From Loxodes magnus (lineage: Eukaryota; Ciliophora; Karyorelictea; Loxodida; Loxodidae), in NCBI GenBank assembly GCA_946699065.1, contig CAMPDV010000091.1, positions 248,001 to 312,000 on the forward strand: DNA of 64,000 nt, in the 5' to 3' direction. The notes under the pieces were generated by a model. That model was not told where the DNA came from. It made no database searches and was given only the letters and a program-made list of their open reading frames with translations. Made by a program: the position numbers and the translations under genes. Of this stretch, positions 9,672 through 22,700 are shown piece after piece (the first letter of the stretch is position 1; each line of letters starts with the position of its first letter).

Positions 9672-12029
9672 TCATTTATCTTTTTATGTCAAAATTATCT
9701 ATAATTAAATTTAATAAATTAAAAATTTTATATTTATTTAATACGAAATTGATAACTTAATAAGAAAAAATTTTTATCTTTAAAGTTACTAATTCAATCT
9801 CTCAGCTGCCTATTTCAATGCTTTTTCATACTTCTCCTTTCCAACTATCTTCTCTAGTTCTTCTTTAGTAAATTCTCTACCACATATCTAGCAACTTCCT
9901 CTTTGTCCTCTTTCATTACTATTTAATATTATTTTTCCTTTTGTTTATTATTCTATTTAATCTTTTAAACAATATGAACATATCAAATGATGACACTCCA
10001 AATCTATAAACTATTATTATTCTATTTCTAATTAGCATGTTTAGCATTTCTATAATCTCACTTCTTATTGCTAATTATTCTATACTTCCATTTTACTCAT
10101 TTCCTACGATATTTCTTATGTGTTTTAGTAAGGAAAGTCAAACTAAATTTAAAACTGCTTAAACTCTGCTTTCGGACACTCTTATCTATTCTTCTCTATT
10201 TCTATAAAAAATGGAAAACTCGGAGTATTTATATCGTATCCCTGAGGTAATTTTAATAAATAAGTATATTATTCACTCGAATGATCATATCCATCTACAT
10301 TCGACTAATTTTTTGAGTATATAATATCATAGTGTCCTGGCTTATATAGGATATATATTATGGGACATTTTCCTGCTATCTTCATCTATTCAAATGATAA
10401 AACTTCTTCATAGTTTCTATCAATTGTTACTATTTCTATCTTCACATTTAATATTACTTAAAGAGGTCCTATTCCTAAACCATCTGCTTCTTTACCCATC
10501 TTTAATACATTTTCTATAAGTGATTTGTACGTAGTTTAACAGAAAGGTTCGAAATATTCTCTATGAGATTCTAAGTAATTAGCAGTAAGAGAACGCATAG
10601 TTCAAACGAGAGCTTCGTCTTAGTTATTTTTATTGTTTTCTAACTCTTCAGTTAGAATTTAGAAAATATACTTATCATTGGATTATTTTCTTTCTTTCAA
10701 GTTTGTCAAAAAATTTAGGAAAGTTTGATTCAAATTTTGATGAGTTTTAAAGTTAGAAGAAGAAGGTCTTATTTAATAGTATCCTATTTTGCTTTCCAAC
10801 TTATTAATGAAATCTTCGAGATGTTGAACAGGAGTAGTATATCGAAGTAGATGTTCTAAGAAAGAAAACCCAACAGCTCTGAAGTAGCAGTTTCCGTCTC
10901 CTCTAACATTTCTAAAAGAATCAAACTTTTACTGAAGTTCTTGAAGGATTTTTTGAATATTAGTATTATGTTTGTATTCGTTTCCATAAGTATTAAGTGA
11001 TTTTCGAGAATAAATTTGTTTAAGTTCATGATTTTTAACATCTGTCTCAAGAGGAGATTTATTTTATAAAGAATTTTGTTCCTAATTTTATAAATTTTAA
11101 ATTTGTTCATTTTGCTAACTTCATAAGTTTTAAATTTATTTTTCTTAGTTTTTTATGATTATATCTTTTTCTTCATTTTTATTTTGCACTCAAACTATTT
11201 CTTATTTTAGAATTTCGAATTATTGCAAAAGTTAAGTTATTTAATTTTCTTTTTATTCATATTATTACTCTTATTTCTTTTGATTTTCTATGAGTTAAGA
11301 TAATTGCTTCTATTCGCAATCGTTTTAGTTTTATAATTTTACTTTTTAATGCTTATATCTGCTTTTTTTTAAATTTATTATTTTATTATCTTCTTAAAGT
11401 TTTCCAATATTTTCTTCTAATAATTTTATTTTTTAATTAAATTTATTTTCTTTCTTTTCTGCTTCTAACTTTTAGATTTCAAGTTATTTTTTCTATTAAT
11501 TTAATTCCTCAATTAAGTTTTTAATTTTAGTTTAATAAATTTGGTCTTGTGTTTCTTAATTTAACTTAGCCATAGAATTATTTTAAGCATTATGAATTTC
11601 AAGGCATTCTTATTAATTATTAGCTTCATTGAAGATTTTATAGGTACATTTTTATTTATTCTTTTCTTATATTTATTTTATGGTAATTTGTGTTACATCT
11701 AAAAAACTAGCAGGCTTAACATTAAAGAAACTTTCTTCCAGTTAATCTGTTTCTTATTATAGCTTCTTAAGTTCCTTTATTTCAGTTTATTTCTTACAAA
11801 TAAAGCACGTAATCGTTATTAAATATTGCTCTTTCTACTCTTTAGTTTTTTCAATTTAACTGAAGCATTCACTACAAAATTTATGATTACATTCTAATTA
11901 ATCTTAAAGTTATTTTGTTTCTTTACATTTGTCACATATTTCTTATTCATCAATTTGACATTAATTACTTTGAGCAAATATTTAATTATCTTCAACTTGG
12001 CTTTTAAGACCTTTTTAATTTTAGCTCAT
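9672..12029 (-). CDS. RING - coiled coil - otubain deubiquitinase - RING protein, copy 2
   Basis: A single open frame of 785 codons from the ATG at 12029 (MSQNQKGLK) to TGA at 9674-9672, with no intron needed. A complete C3HC4 RING near residues 32-80 (CDKC, ECNHKFCSEC, CFIC) is followed by a Gln-rich coiled coil. The otubain domain has Cys381 in GDGNCYF and His566 in PGHYDIIY, with the same 185-residue spacing as copy 1, and a C-terminal RING follows. From KQIYSRKS to just past the last RING it differs from copy 1 at only a handful of bases, while the N-terminal finger, coiled coil and last tail are unrelated in sequence. It is in opposite orientation to copy 1, about 5 kb away. The predicted job is deubiquitination coupled to RING-mediated E2 binding. 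Best-preserved member of the family here. Confidence 0.87.
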
Positions 12030-13555
12030 TTATAATTCTATGAAAATAAGGTTATAATATTCTTAATATTTGATGTATAAAATCTTAAGTTAAATAAAAG
12101 TTGTAAATATTTAAAATAAGTATAAGTTATTATATACAATTTATATCTCTCTTATTATACAAATTCTTTTAGTTTAAATAATCAAAAATTATAATTGATA
12201 AATTTCTTATATACTAAACTATTAAATCTTTATTTTTAAATATTATAACTTTATTCATAATTTAAGAAGAATTTAAAATTACTTTCTTACCATTTATATA
12301 AAAAATTATACTTGTTGGCTTAAATAAACTAAAATTAAAAAATTAAAGACATAAATAGAAGTTTTTAATTAATATTCTTATAATAGTGGGACTATTAATG
12401 TCTCTCTCTTAACTTTAAATCCTTTATCTATTTAATTAAATACTATAATATCATTTTAAAAGTTTAAAATTGTTAAATTATTTATTTATCAATATCCTTA
12501 GAATTTAAAAATATAGTATGGAAATATAGTTTTTAATTTAATATAAATAATAATTTTAATTATATAAGAGATAATATAAATATAAGGTAAGTTAAAATAA
12601 CTAGTTTTATAGATGAATCATATTTATTATCAATTTAATTAAATTTATATAACTCTTTTTAATATTTTCTTCTTTCTATCTTAACTGTTTTTCCGAGGTT
12701 GATATAAATGAGATAGACAGAAAATATATTTAATTTAAGTTACTGTTTTAGTAATAAAAATAATTAACTTTAAGAATATAATTAAATTTAAGCTAAGATA
12801 AATAAATTTAAATAGTATACAAAGAAATGATATAGTAATTAAGAGTTAATTTTCTTAAAATTTATAAGCATTGTATTAAATACTTCTATAGTGATACTTA
12901 TATAATAACAAATGCTTATTATAAAAATTATTTTTTATATGTTTTAATTTAAATTGAGATGATTGCCATTTTTTAAATCTTAATTTTTACTATATTATCT
13001 AGATTTAAATTTTTATATTCTATAAAATTTAAACTAAGATTTAAATCATTTATTAATCTGACTATATTATGTGATTTTAATGAAGAGACAAGTATCATGC
13101 ATAATAATATAATTTTGATTATAATATAAAGATTTGGATTTTTAAATTTATAATCTTTTATTTTGGCATATATTATTCACTTAATTTTTATACTAGATCT
13201 TAATTTTTAATTATATAAAGTTGATATCTAAATGAATTATAAACTTTATTATAGTATTGTAATTCAGAATATAATAAAACTAATAATAATAAAAATTCTT
13301 TATTGAAAGCTAGATAATAAATAAACTTAGCTTATTAAATTGGAATCTTTTTGAAGTAATCAAAATCTATATATCTAAGAATAATATAGTCTAAAAAGTC
13401 AAATTTGTTTTTATTTAGTTAAAAAATTATTTAATTGCTTAAAAAGCTCTAGCCAATAGTATTTAAATTTAAATAAATTAAATTAAATTAAATTTAAATT
13501 TTATGATAAATAAAAAATAAGAACTAAAAGATTAAATTAAAAATTTTAAGGCTAA
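12030..13555. other. AT-rich stretch upstream of otubain copy 2
   Basis: Presumed 5' flank of the minus-strand otubain gene. Mostly A/T runs; no motif, repeat copy or fold recognised. Confidence 0.5.
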
Positions 13556-14325
13556 TGGAGTGTTCCCTTAAAAGATCCATAACCCCATGTATTACCTTTA
13601 ACAGGGTCTCGGACTCCCCGGTGTCTCCGCCCAAGTTCACTTCCGAGCTTTCCGAACGGTCTTGGAGTTATCTTCTTACGTCATAATTAACCATCCGAAG
13701 AAGGATAAAACATGGTCAATTCATTTCAAATCTTTTTTCTAATCTCCTTATTTACCTAGCATCTTCTTCAACGATGATATTGACTGCCACGTATGTAGCA
13801 CTTTTTTTTGAAGTATTTTTCTTAAGTAATGGGTTGTTCTTCTATTATCATTAAATCTTGATTTTTTTATGGCTATTAGCTCTCTAATTTCTCTAACCTT
13901 TGCTTAATTTCTTTAACTTGCTAAAAGGAATTTTCATATTTTTAAAAGTCTATTCCCATTTATTCATCTAGTCTAACAATATCGCATTCTATTTCTTGAT
14001 ATCTGTTATTAATATCTTATTTTGTAGCAAATTCAGTGTGTGGCTTCTCATCGTCCACATGATCTTATAAATCTTGTTATAAACTGATAACATAATGCTC
14101 GAGATTCTCGACTTTATCAGTGTAGTCGAAAATAATCTCCAAGAGTTATTCCTTGTCTAAATTAATTAGTTCATTAAATGTATGCCTCTTTTTAGGAATT
14201 TTTGCAGGTAGTTATTTTCTTCTGATATTTAGCAATATTTTTTCTTTTAAATCTTAGTTGGTGTTTGTTAATTTTAGAAAGATTGATCAATAATATTACG
14301 AGTAATCTTTTTGATAAGAAAACAT
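13556..14325 (-). CDS. Zinc-knuckle (Gag/ORF1-like) element protein, family IV, best-kept copy
   Basis: About 255 codons on the minus strand from the ATG at 14325 (MFSYQKDYSQ). A central coiled coil is rich in Glu, Gln and Asp (about residues 60-160). Next come IIEEQPITQEKYFKKK and a CCHC-type knuckle region (CYI...YHRWRRC), then YPSSDGQLWRKK and RPFGKLGSELG. Its last 170 bp recur at 31590-31805 on the plus strand, and related C-termini occur at 6840-7215. Composition is much less AT-biased than the flanks. The combination suggests an RNA-binding ORF1 of a retroelement, but no reverse transcriptase lies nearby. Function by family only. Confidence 0.65.
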
Positions 14326-15300
14326 TTGTTCCAACTCTCTATCTTTTTTTTTAAGAACTAAAAGATAAAATAAAAGAAACAAGTTTAAATAAGATAGTAT
14401 AAAAATAAATTAAGTAATAAACAACTCTAAAATAATTGATATATAAGAATAAATATTTTTTTAATTATTTCTTTAATATAGATTTATTAAATTATTTCAA
14501 ATTTAAAATATATGCTATAATTAATCCATTAATTAAAGAATAAAATTAAAATATATAACTATTAAAGTAACTTAGACTCTTCGATAATTTAGTTTATTTT
14601 ATTCGCATCTCCTAATAATTATTTTTAATGAATATAAAAATAACTTTTACTTATATTTTATATGTCCATTAAATATTTAAGAATTAGATATAAAAAATAC
14701 CTATTTAGTTTATTTTATACAGAGTAAAAATTAAATTTCTTAGACAATTTAAATTTAATTTAAAATTTATTTTTAATAAGTAGCATAATTTTAGAAATAT
14801 AATTTTTTTAATATTATGATGATAAAAATAGCAATAATTAAATAACAATAATTAAAATTAAATCTTTTTATTTCATTTATCTGATGCAAAGAAATCTTAA
14901 AGCTATTTGTAAAATTTATGGCTTTCCTGAATGAAATTTTCGTCAACCAATTAAATATTTTAATCTATCCAATTAGAATGGATGATTTATATAGCTCTCC
15001 TATTTTTAGCAACAAATCATCTCAAAAATTCGGAAAAGTTTAATTAAAAATAAGTTTTAAAATAATTAATGAATTTAATGTTCCTCTTAACAATATTAGG
15101 GATAATAACGAATATATTTTTTAAATAAATGCTTAAACTTAGTTTTAACATTTTAAGTTTATATTAATATTTTAACTTAAATCTATATTCATTTCGAGTT
15201 CTAAAAGAAATAATTACTATCTTGTTTTCTAAAACATTAATAAATTTTAGAAATAACAACAATGAATCAAGTTATTTAGATAATTAGATGATATATTATA
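14326..15300. other. AT-rich intergenic stretch
   Basis: Nothing recognised apart from A/T runs. Confidence 0.45.
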
Positions 15301-16034
15301 TTTTAATAATATCCTAAAAGCTAAATCTAATGAAATGCTAAATTTAAATTTTTAATTTCCATTAAATTATTTAAATTAGCAATAACAATCTCTAAGTTTT
15401 AGCCTTTTTGATTAAAGTTACATAACTTTTCCCAAATAAGCTTAAATTAACATTTAATAAATAAATCTAAATTATTCATAATTTAAAAGTTATTTTAGAC
15501 AAGTTTTAAACAAATTATGTATGAAAGTTTATAGGATGCTGGTATAGATTTAATAATATAAGATATGTAGAAATAAAAAATAATTTCTTATCTATTTCAT
15601 AATAAATATATAAATAAATGCTTTGATACAAGAATAAACATTCTTACCCCACTTTTAAGATTATTTTTTAATTTGGTAGTTTTATAATAAACATGCTAAA
15701 AGTATTTTATCCTTTATTATACTATTTCTTAAATAGAGCTATTATTAAATTATAGAAAAAATTGAATTTAATTATTTACTTTCTACGTAAAATAGATTTA
15801 TAATAAATAAAAACTAAATAGAAAATATAAAAATTAATATTTAAAAATTAATATTTAAAAATTGAAATTTAGTAGTTAAAATGTAGTATCTTAGGAAGAG
15901 AGGTATAGAAGTATTATCTATAATTAAGTTAAAGATTGAAGAAGGATAAACATATAATAGATAATAAATAAATAAGAAATATAGAAATCCTTTATATATT
16001 TCTATTACTATATATTTTTTTAATACCGCCATAG

Positions 16035-16398
16035 TTGTTCGAAGGTGAATAACAAGGTCATCTTCATCAGAGGTTGGGGAAGTTAAGTACCCATAATTGA
16101 CACATGTCGTCCTCTGCTTTGGTGATGCAATGAGACACAATCCTGCCATATCCTTGGACCTTCAGCAAGTATTAAAGATTACGAGTATTCTAAAATTATA
16201 TCAGTATTGAACATTTTTATCTTTACTGAATAATTATACCAGTATTGAACAAGGTTTATCAGTATCTGATAATTTTATCAGTATCTGATAATTTTATCAG
16301 TAACAAACATTCTTATCAGTATGAAACATTTTTTTTAAAGAACTGCGCACCAACGAGAGTGCTAAGCGCTCTATAATCAAATTTATTTATTTATTTAT
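16035..16398 (+). repeat. SINE-like element with minisatellite middle and shared 3' hairpin
   Basis: A GC-richer head (16035-16170) is followed by imperfect units of about 19 nt around TTATCAGTATTGAACATT / TTATCAGTATCTGATAAT (16195-16330). Then come the 3' hairpin (16340-16371) and (TTTA)n. The matching place in block 2 (about 38355) runs on without this segment, so it inserted after the duplication. The head is unlike repeat A, but the tail is the same. Confidence 0.6.
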
Positions 16399-16399
16399 A

Positions 16400-19300
16400 A
16401 CATTAATGATAATCCAAGTGAAGTTTGGAATACATTTATTTTCTGCCTTGTAAAGGAAAAGATAATGATAATTTTATTAATTAAAATAAAAAATTGTTTT
16501 AAGTTTTATTAAGTGATTTTGAGCATGTCTTCTATATTTATTATGTTTTAGAATTAAAATAATTAAAAAGAATAATTTTCAATTGATGGGTTAAATTATT
16601 AATTAATAAGGTAAAATCAAATTAAATTATAGCATTGCTAGATCATTAAATTCACGTTTTAGTAAATCTATTTTTTTTCTGAAATATTTTTATAATGAAA
16701 AAGAGTTATTTTTTATCTGAAATTTATAAAATTATTTTGAAGTGCTTTAAGAATTTATAAATCTAATTCATCAAATTAGATCAAAAGAGAAAATTATGAA
16801 AAAATAAATTTAGAGATCTTTAATAAACCAAAATGATATGATGAACGTATTAAAGGTCCATTTATAAAAATTAAGAAAATAAAAATTTAAGCTTTCCAAG
16901 TTTGATTTATTTTATAATAGCTATTTGAAAATAGTTATTAACTTTTCTCTTACAAGTTTAATTAAAGATTTAAAAGTATATATCAACATATTCTAATTTT
17001 ATTGCCAAAGACATAGGCTATTAGATTTAGCTAAACAATCATAGCTTAAGTAAGGCTATAAAAAATTATCCAAAACATCCATCGTAAAGATAATAAATTT
17101 GGAAAAAGTTTTGAAAAAATTTGGTTAGAGGATTTTATCTAAAAGTGAAGAATGTATAATTTCTCACTAGATTTAATAATTTTCTTAATTATAAACAAAT
17201 ACAAATTATATTTCCTTCTTAAGCATAAACTTTTATATTTGATATATTAATTTTCAAACAAATAAAACATAATAAAATTAAAAAGTTAGATTAGAAGGAA
17301 ACATTTCCTTTAAACTTTAGTGGTTATGTTATATTTTCTAAAATAATGATAACTATTTAAATTATTAAGATAAATTAGTGACTGTTTTTTATTTTAGAAT
17401 ATTTAACTTTTAAAATAAGTTAAAAATATTTGTCATTGATAATCAATTTTTTTTCTTAATTTAAAACTTATCTTTATAGTATTTGTTAAATAATTACCAT
17501 CTTATTTGTTTTAAGCATCACTTATCTCTAATTTTGGAAAGTCATAAATATAATTTTATTTATTTTTATTGAGTTTAAATTAAGAAAAGACAAGAAATTA
17601 TAATGAAATATAAATTGTTGTATCTATCTTGTAAATTCATATCTGATATAAACATCAAATTTTTCAAAACATTATAAATGTGAACAAAGAACTAAATATC
17701 ATTTAAGCTTAGAGATATAACTCATCTTAATAAGATTAAATTTCATTACTTACATAAGTAATCTAATCTTATAAAATAAAAATTAATAGATTGCTTTATT
17801 ATTTTCTTTCCATGCTTAAATTAATTTTAGAATCTTTAATTTTTAATTTTTAAAGAGTGAAATACTAAAAATAAATGCAATTAAGCAAAAAATATGAACC
17901 ATTTAATTATAATCCTTTTATAGTAAAATTTCTATAAGCCTTAAGACTTTTATTCAAGCAATATACTTTAGATCTATAATTATATATAATATATTAAGCC
18001 ATATAGTTAAGAATTAATTAATAAATTAAATTAAATATTTTAAGGCTTACCAGTTACAAAAATAAAAAAAATGAGTAGCCTAAAGAAAAATTAAAGCTTT
18101 TAATAATAATAAATGCTCTAATTCATTTTTTATCTTCATTATAATTTAGAGTTTTACTTATTTATAAATTTTATCTTTTTATTGCACTAAAGCTTAATGC
18201 TGTAATTAAAGATTTTATAAGATTGTTCATCACAAAATAAAGTTAAAGCAAATATTTTTAGAGAAAATTAAATAGCTATCTTAATTAAATAGATTATAGA
18301 ATAAAGTAAGCTAAGTATTTCCTTTTTAGTTTATTTATTTTAATTTAAAATTATTTTTGCCTAATATTTCAGAAATTTATTTTAGGTTTAGCTTTAAAAT
18401 TATTATTTTTCATCCAATTCATTTACTTATTTTTCATTAACTCGTTTAATTTTCCTACTAAAGTCGTAGATAGTTTAATAAATTAGCTTATAGAAAGAAT
18501 TTATCTTAATAAAAGAAAAAATTCTACTAAACATATGAATTTATCTTTCTAAGATTAATGAATTAATAGAAGAACCAGTTTTAGTATATTTTCATATGTT
18601 TTAAGATGAGATAAGAATCGATAATGCAAAAATAAATTTTAGTTGTTTTAAATATAAAAATAACTTTAATTAAAATACAAGCTAGCTTTACAATATTCTT
18701 TTACTAAAATCAAAATAGAGTAAAGCTAGTAAAAACAAAAATTAAAATTAAAAGAAATTGATTGATGTTTAATAGATATAAAAAGGAGCTTTTTTTTAAA
18801 TTTTATAAGATGCGATTTGGACAAAACTTTTTAATAATTTAAACTAAAATTTTGACTCTATTAAATAGATTCTATTTAAATAATAAATATACAAATTTTT
18901 CATAAAAACTAAAATTTAGCATCTAATTTTTACATCTTCAAAGGTTTATTTTAGCACTTCAAGTTTTTATTATTAAATAAAATTAGTTTACTTGAAATTT
19001 TGTATGGTTTTTATAATAATTATATAATCTCCATATAAAATAATTTCAATTAAAGATAGTTTACTTGTAAATCATAATTATTAAATTATCTATCCTAAAT
19101 TATTTTTAATATTTACTGAAACAAAGCTAGGGAAAAATTAAGCTTTTATTTTTTTGTGTGTAATAGATAGATTAATTTGCAATGAATATATTTATAATAA
19201 AGTTAGAATCTATCCAGGATTTTATTAACTGTATTTATAAATGCTTACTATAAATTAATTATGCAGAGGATTTAAGACATTTATTTATAATAAGTTTCCT

Positions 19301-19747
19301 AATTTCAAATTTCATTTCATTTAAATTAAATAGCTCTACTGAACGAATTCTTTATTGTTTTACATTAAATTTCTTAAGTCACTTAACTTTAAATTATTCT
19401 GATTTATTTAATTCAAATAATATCCAGCTTCCTACAAAATAGTAAGCAAAAGATATAAAAATAAATAAAGATGATAAGCATCTAGATGTCTAAAGAATAA
19501 TAATTAAGCTATAAATTTATATAATTTAGCTTTTATTATTTTAATGCTTTTATATTTTATTTCTTATTAAATCATTTCTTTTAACTATTCTCTCATTATC
19601 ATATTAAACCTAGTTTTAAAACTTTATGCATATCAACTTTTAAGTCTCTAAATAGATTTATTTTTGGAATTTTATATAAAATATATGGTTTCGATTTATC
19701 GAATACAAAAAACATAAAAAGAAAAAGAGTTTTAGGATATTTAGAAT
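16400..19747. other. Upstream part of duplication block 1, no gene recognised
   Basis: Aligns by eye in patches with 38.5-42.1 kb (for example TTTTAGTAAATCT near 16658 and TTTTAGTAAATATC near 38553). Indels break every frame between the two copies, so I see no conserved protein. Confidence 0.5.
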
Positions 19748-22700
19748 GCTTATTTAAAATAGACATTCATCTTAATGATAAAGTAAATAAATCTTTATTT
19801 ACCTTAAATGCATGAGAGTTTATAGGCTATATAACTTAATAGATTTACTATAACTCCAAAATTAAAAAAATAATTAAGCTTCCTATTTATTGCTTCTTTA
19901 AAAACTGTTTAATAATGGAAGTTTTCCAAAGGGATTCTTCTGAATTATTTACTTAAGAGTAAGAGATAAAATACAATTTAGAAGATAAGCAAACCAAGGA
20001 AGAAAAAAATGACTAAATATTAGAAACCTAAAAACTAAAGGAGAAAGAAGAGGAAAAGGAATAACCCTAGCGACTAGTGCAGCATAAAAGTAGTTTTAAT
20101 CTTCAAATCTTGCTCAAATTTATATCAATTTACGTCTTGCTTTTTATCGTTGTTTCTGACTAGCTCAAATCAGAAGATTCTTATGAAATAAACAATTCTA
20201 TCAAGTAATGACTGGATAAATTTGAAGATACTTGATTTTCTGAAATTATGGATTAAAAAGATTTTGAGTAGTGATTCAAAATATCTTTTTCGTAGGAACT
20301 ATTTTCTGTCTAAATAATGAATATGACAGGCCGCTAAGATTTCTACATGATTAACTTCTTTAATAAATTTATTTCTTAGCTAAGAGTAACACAAAGAAGA
20401 GTTAAACTGATAGAAAATGATTCTCCTAAATATATCAAATTTAAAGGAGAAAAATGAGCTGCAGAAAAGCTACCTTCATATTTCGATGGCTCAATCGAGA
20501 GTAATGATGCTTATGGACCAAATTCAACTTTTAAATACTCTAAAACAGGTCCATTTGGAGAGGGTGGATTTATTTGGAGATATTAAGTAGCAGGAATAAA
20601 TTTAAACGATTTTCTATAATAATTCAATTAGTTTCTTGCTTAGAGTGCAATAGACTCTTAAACGATTAACTTGAATCTGGACTTTGTTACTTATAACGCT
20701 AATTACTAACTTTTCACTTATACCATATTACAATTCGAAATTCTACCTTAAGGGAAATGAATCGCTAAAAGCAAAATTTAAACAATTCCAGACAGCATGA
20801 GATTAAGCTATCACTTTACAAAAGTTTATACTTGAGTTTTCTATATTTGCTGTCAAGTCTTTCTAGCTTGGATTTTTATGAGTCTTCTCATAGCTATAAT
20901 ATGCACTTAGTATGAAGAGCTGCATGAAGAGCTTGAACATCAAGAGAATAATGACAATAATAGAAAGCACTTTGTCTATAAAATTTGGAAATACTGGAAG
21001 TTAAAGAGCATTCAATTTAAATAGTGGAAATAAAATAGAAAAATACTTCACTACCAGGTAGCAAAGGAAATATTGAAAAAGGAAATAAAATAAATGAAGC
21101 AAGAAAGCAAGGAAAATAATTAGCAACTAGAGTTCAGGCAAGATATTGATTTTTAGACAATTCTAGAATAGCCTGATATAATTGATAAAAAGATTACACA
21201 TGAGAAAGATGAAGAACTTACTGATCCTTATAAAAGAAGATAATGCAGGAAAAATATAACTAACTTTATGACTTCATTAAGCTACTGAGTAGTATTGCTT
21301 GCGATAATACTTCTATCGCTAAACTAGAAATAGTTTTATGCTGTAAGAACTTCAATTCAAAAGCCTTTAGAAAGTAAATATTTTAATAATAACGAGCAGT
21401 AAATGAAGGATGTTAGAATTCCTTAGCAATGAATGTAATGGTTTAATTTTTTCATTTCTACTTATTTTGATTAAGTGGAAAGAAGCGAAAATAATTATTG
21501 ATATTTCAATTAAGTAAATTATTTAGTAGGATATCAAAACTAAACTATTGGACCTATATAACTTACATTCAGGTATTTTAAAGAGTATAAAAATGATGTA
21601 GAAAGATTCTAGAAATATTAAGAAAGAAAAAGGTCTCTTAATTTTAATTATAACGAAGAAAAAGATAAAGATGAGCTAACAGATACTATAATTGGAGGAA
21701 CTTCAGGCGTAAAATACTTTTATTAATCGAATAAAGGTTATAATGATAAGGGAGGATTTATTTTTCATTTCAACCCAAAAAATTTAACAGCAGTTAGACT
21801 TTTAGTCTTGGATGGGATAGCAAATATAAACTTAAATAGTATGACTATTGAGTTTGTGGCTTATGAAGCTAACATTAACAATTTTATGTATTCTTCTCTG
21901 GTTTTTATATCGAAGCCAGAAGGTTAAATTTCCAAGAAATTTGAATATTTTCCATGCAAAATGTAATATTACTCTGCAAGCCTCGATTACTTTAGAGCAT
22001 TTCTTGAAATAGTATTCATTTTAATAACTCTCTTTTTCATACAGAATACTATTATCTCGATTATAAGATTAAACAATCAATATAACAAATGGAAAAAACT
22101 TAATATCGACTTACAGACTTAATACTTTAAGTACTTAAGATTCTAATAAAAGCCAGAATTTATTAGAAAACTAACCTTTATTGTAGACTCAAAGATGATA
22201 TTAGATCTTATAGTTTATGCTTTATCGCTTGCCTGCATAATATTTTGAATTCTCTTTATATAAACGGATAAATCATTTTCAAAGCTGCCTATTAAATCTT
22301 CTTACGATAACTATTGGTATGATTTTAAATAAATTGGTAATAACCTTTACTCCTTCTTTGTTGCAGCAGGACTAGACATATTGTTCTTATCAATTAAAAT
22401 ACTGGACGCATTCTCTAAATACAAATACATGAGAAAAATATGAAAAGTCATTTCTATAGCTATGAAGGATATTTTCTATTTAGTCTTCTTTTTGTTTATA
22501 ATTATGCTTGCTTTCTCTAATCTAGGATATTTCGCTTTTTCACCCTCACATCCCGAGTTTAATTCCTTCCCTTAATCTTTGATTTCCTGCTTTTTGTATT
22601 TCGTTTGAGAATTTGATTACGAAAAACTAAAGAAAGCTGACATAATAATAGCTGACATCTTCATATTCCCTTATATCTTCATAACTATCTTTATCTGTAC

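Noticed and set aside
4412-10250. Open frames under the standard code at 4412-4594 and 10068-10250 giving the same 60-residue peptide
   Set aside because: They are antisense shadows of the conserved otubain C-terminal region in copies 1 and 2, which are near-identical inverted copies.
15841-16149. 102-codon standard-code frame on the minus strand
   Set aside because: It spans the head of a SINE-like element and flanking AT-rich DNA that are not one unit; the insertion edge falls inside it.
16195-16330. CRISPR-like array
   Set aside because: The units are contiguous imperfect 19-mers without unique spacers, within a eukaryotic SINE-like element.
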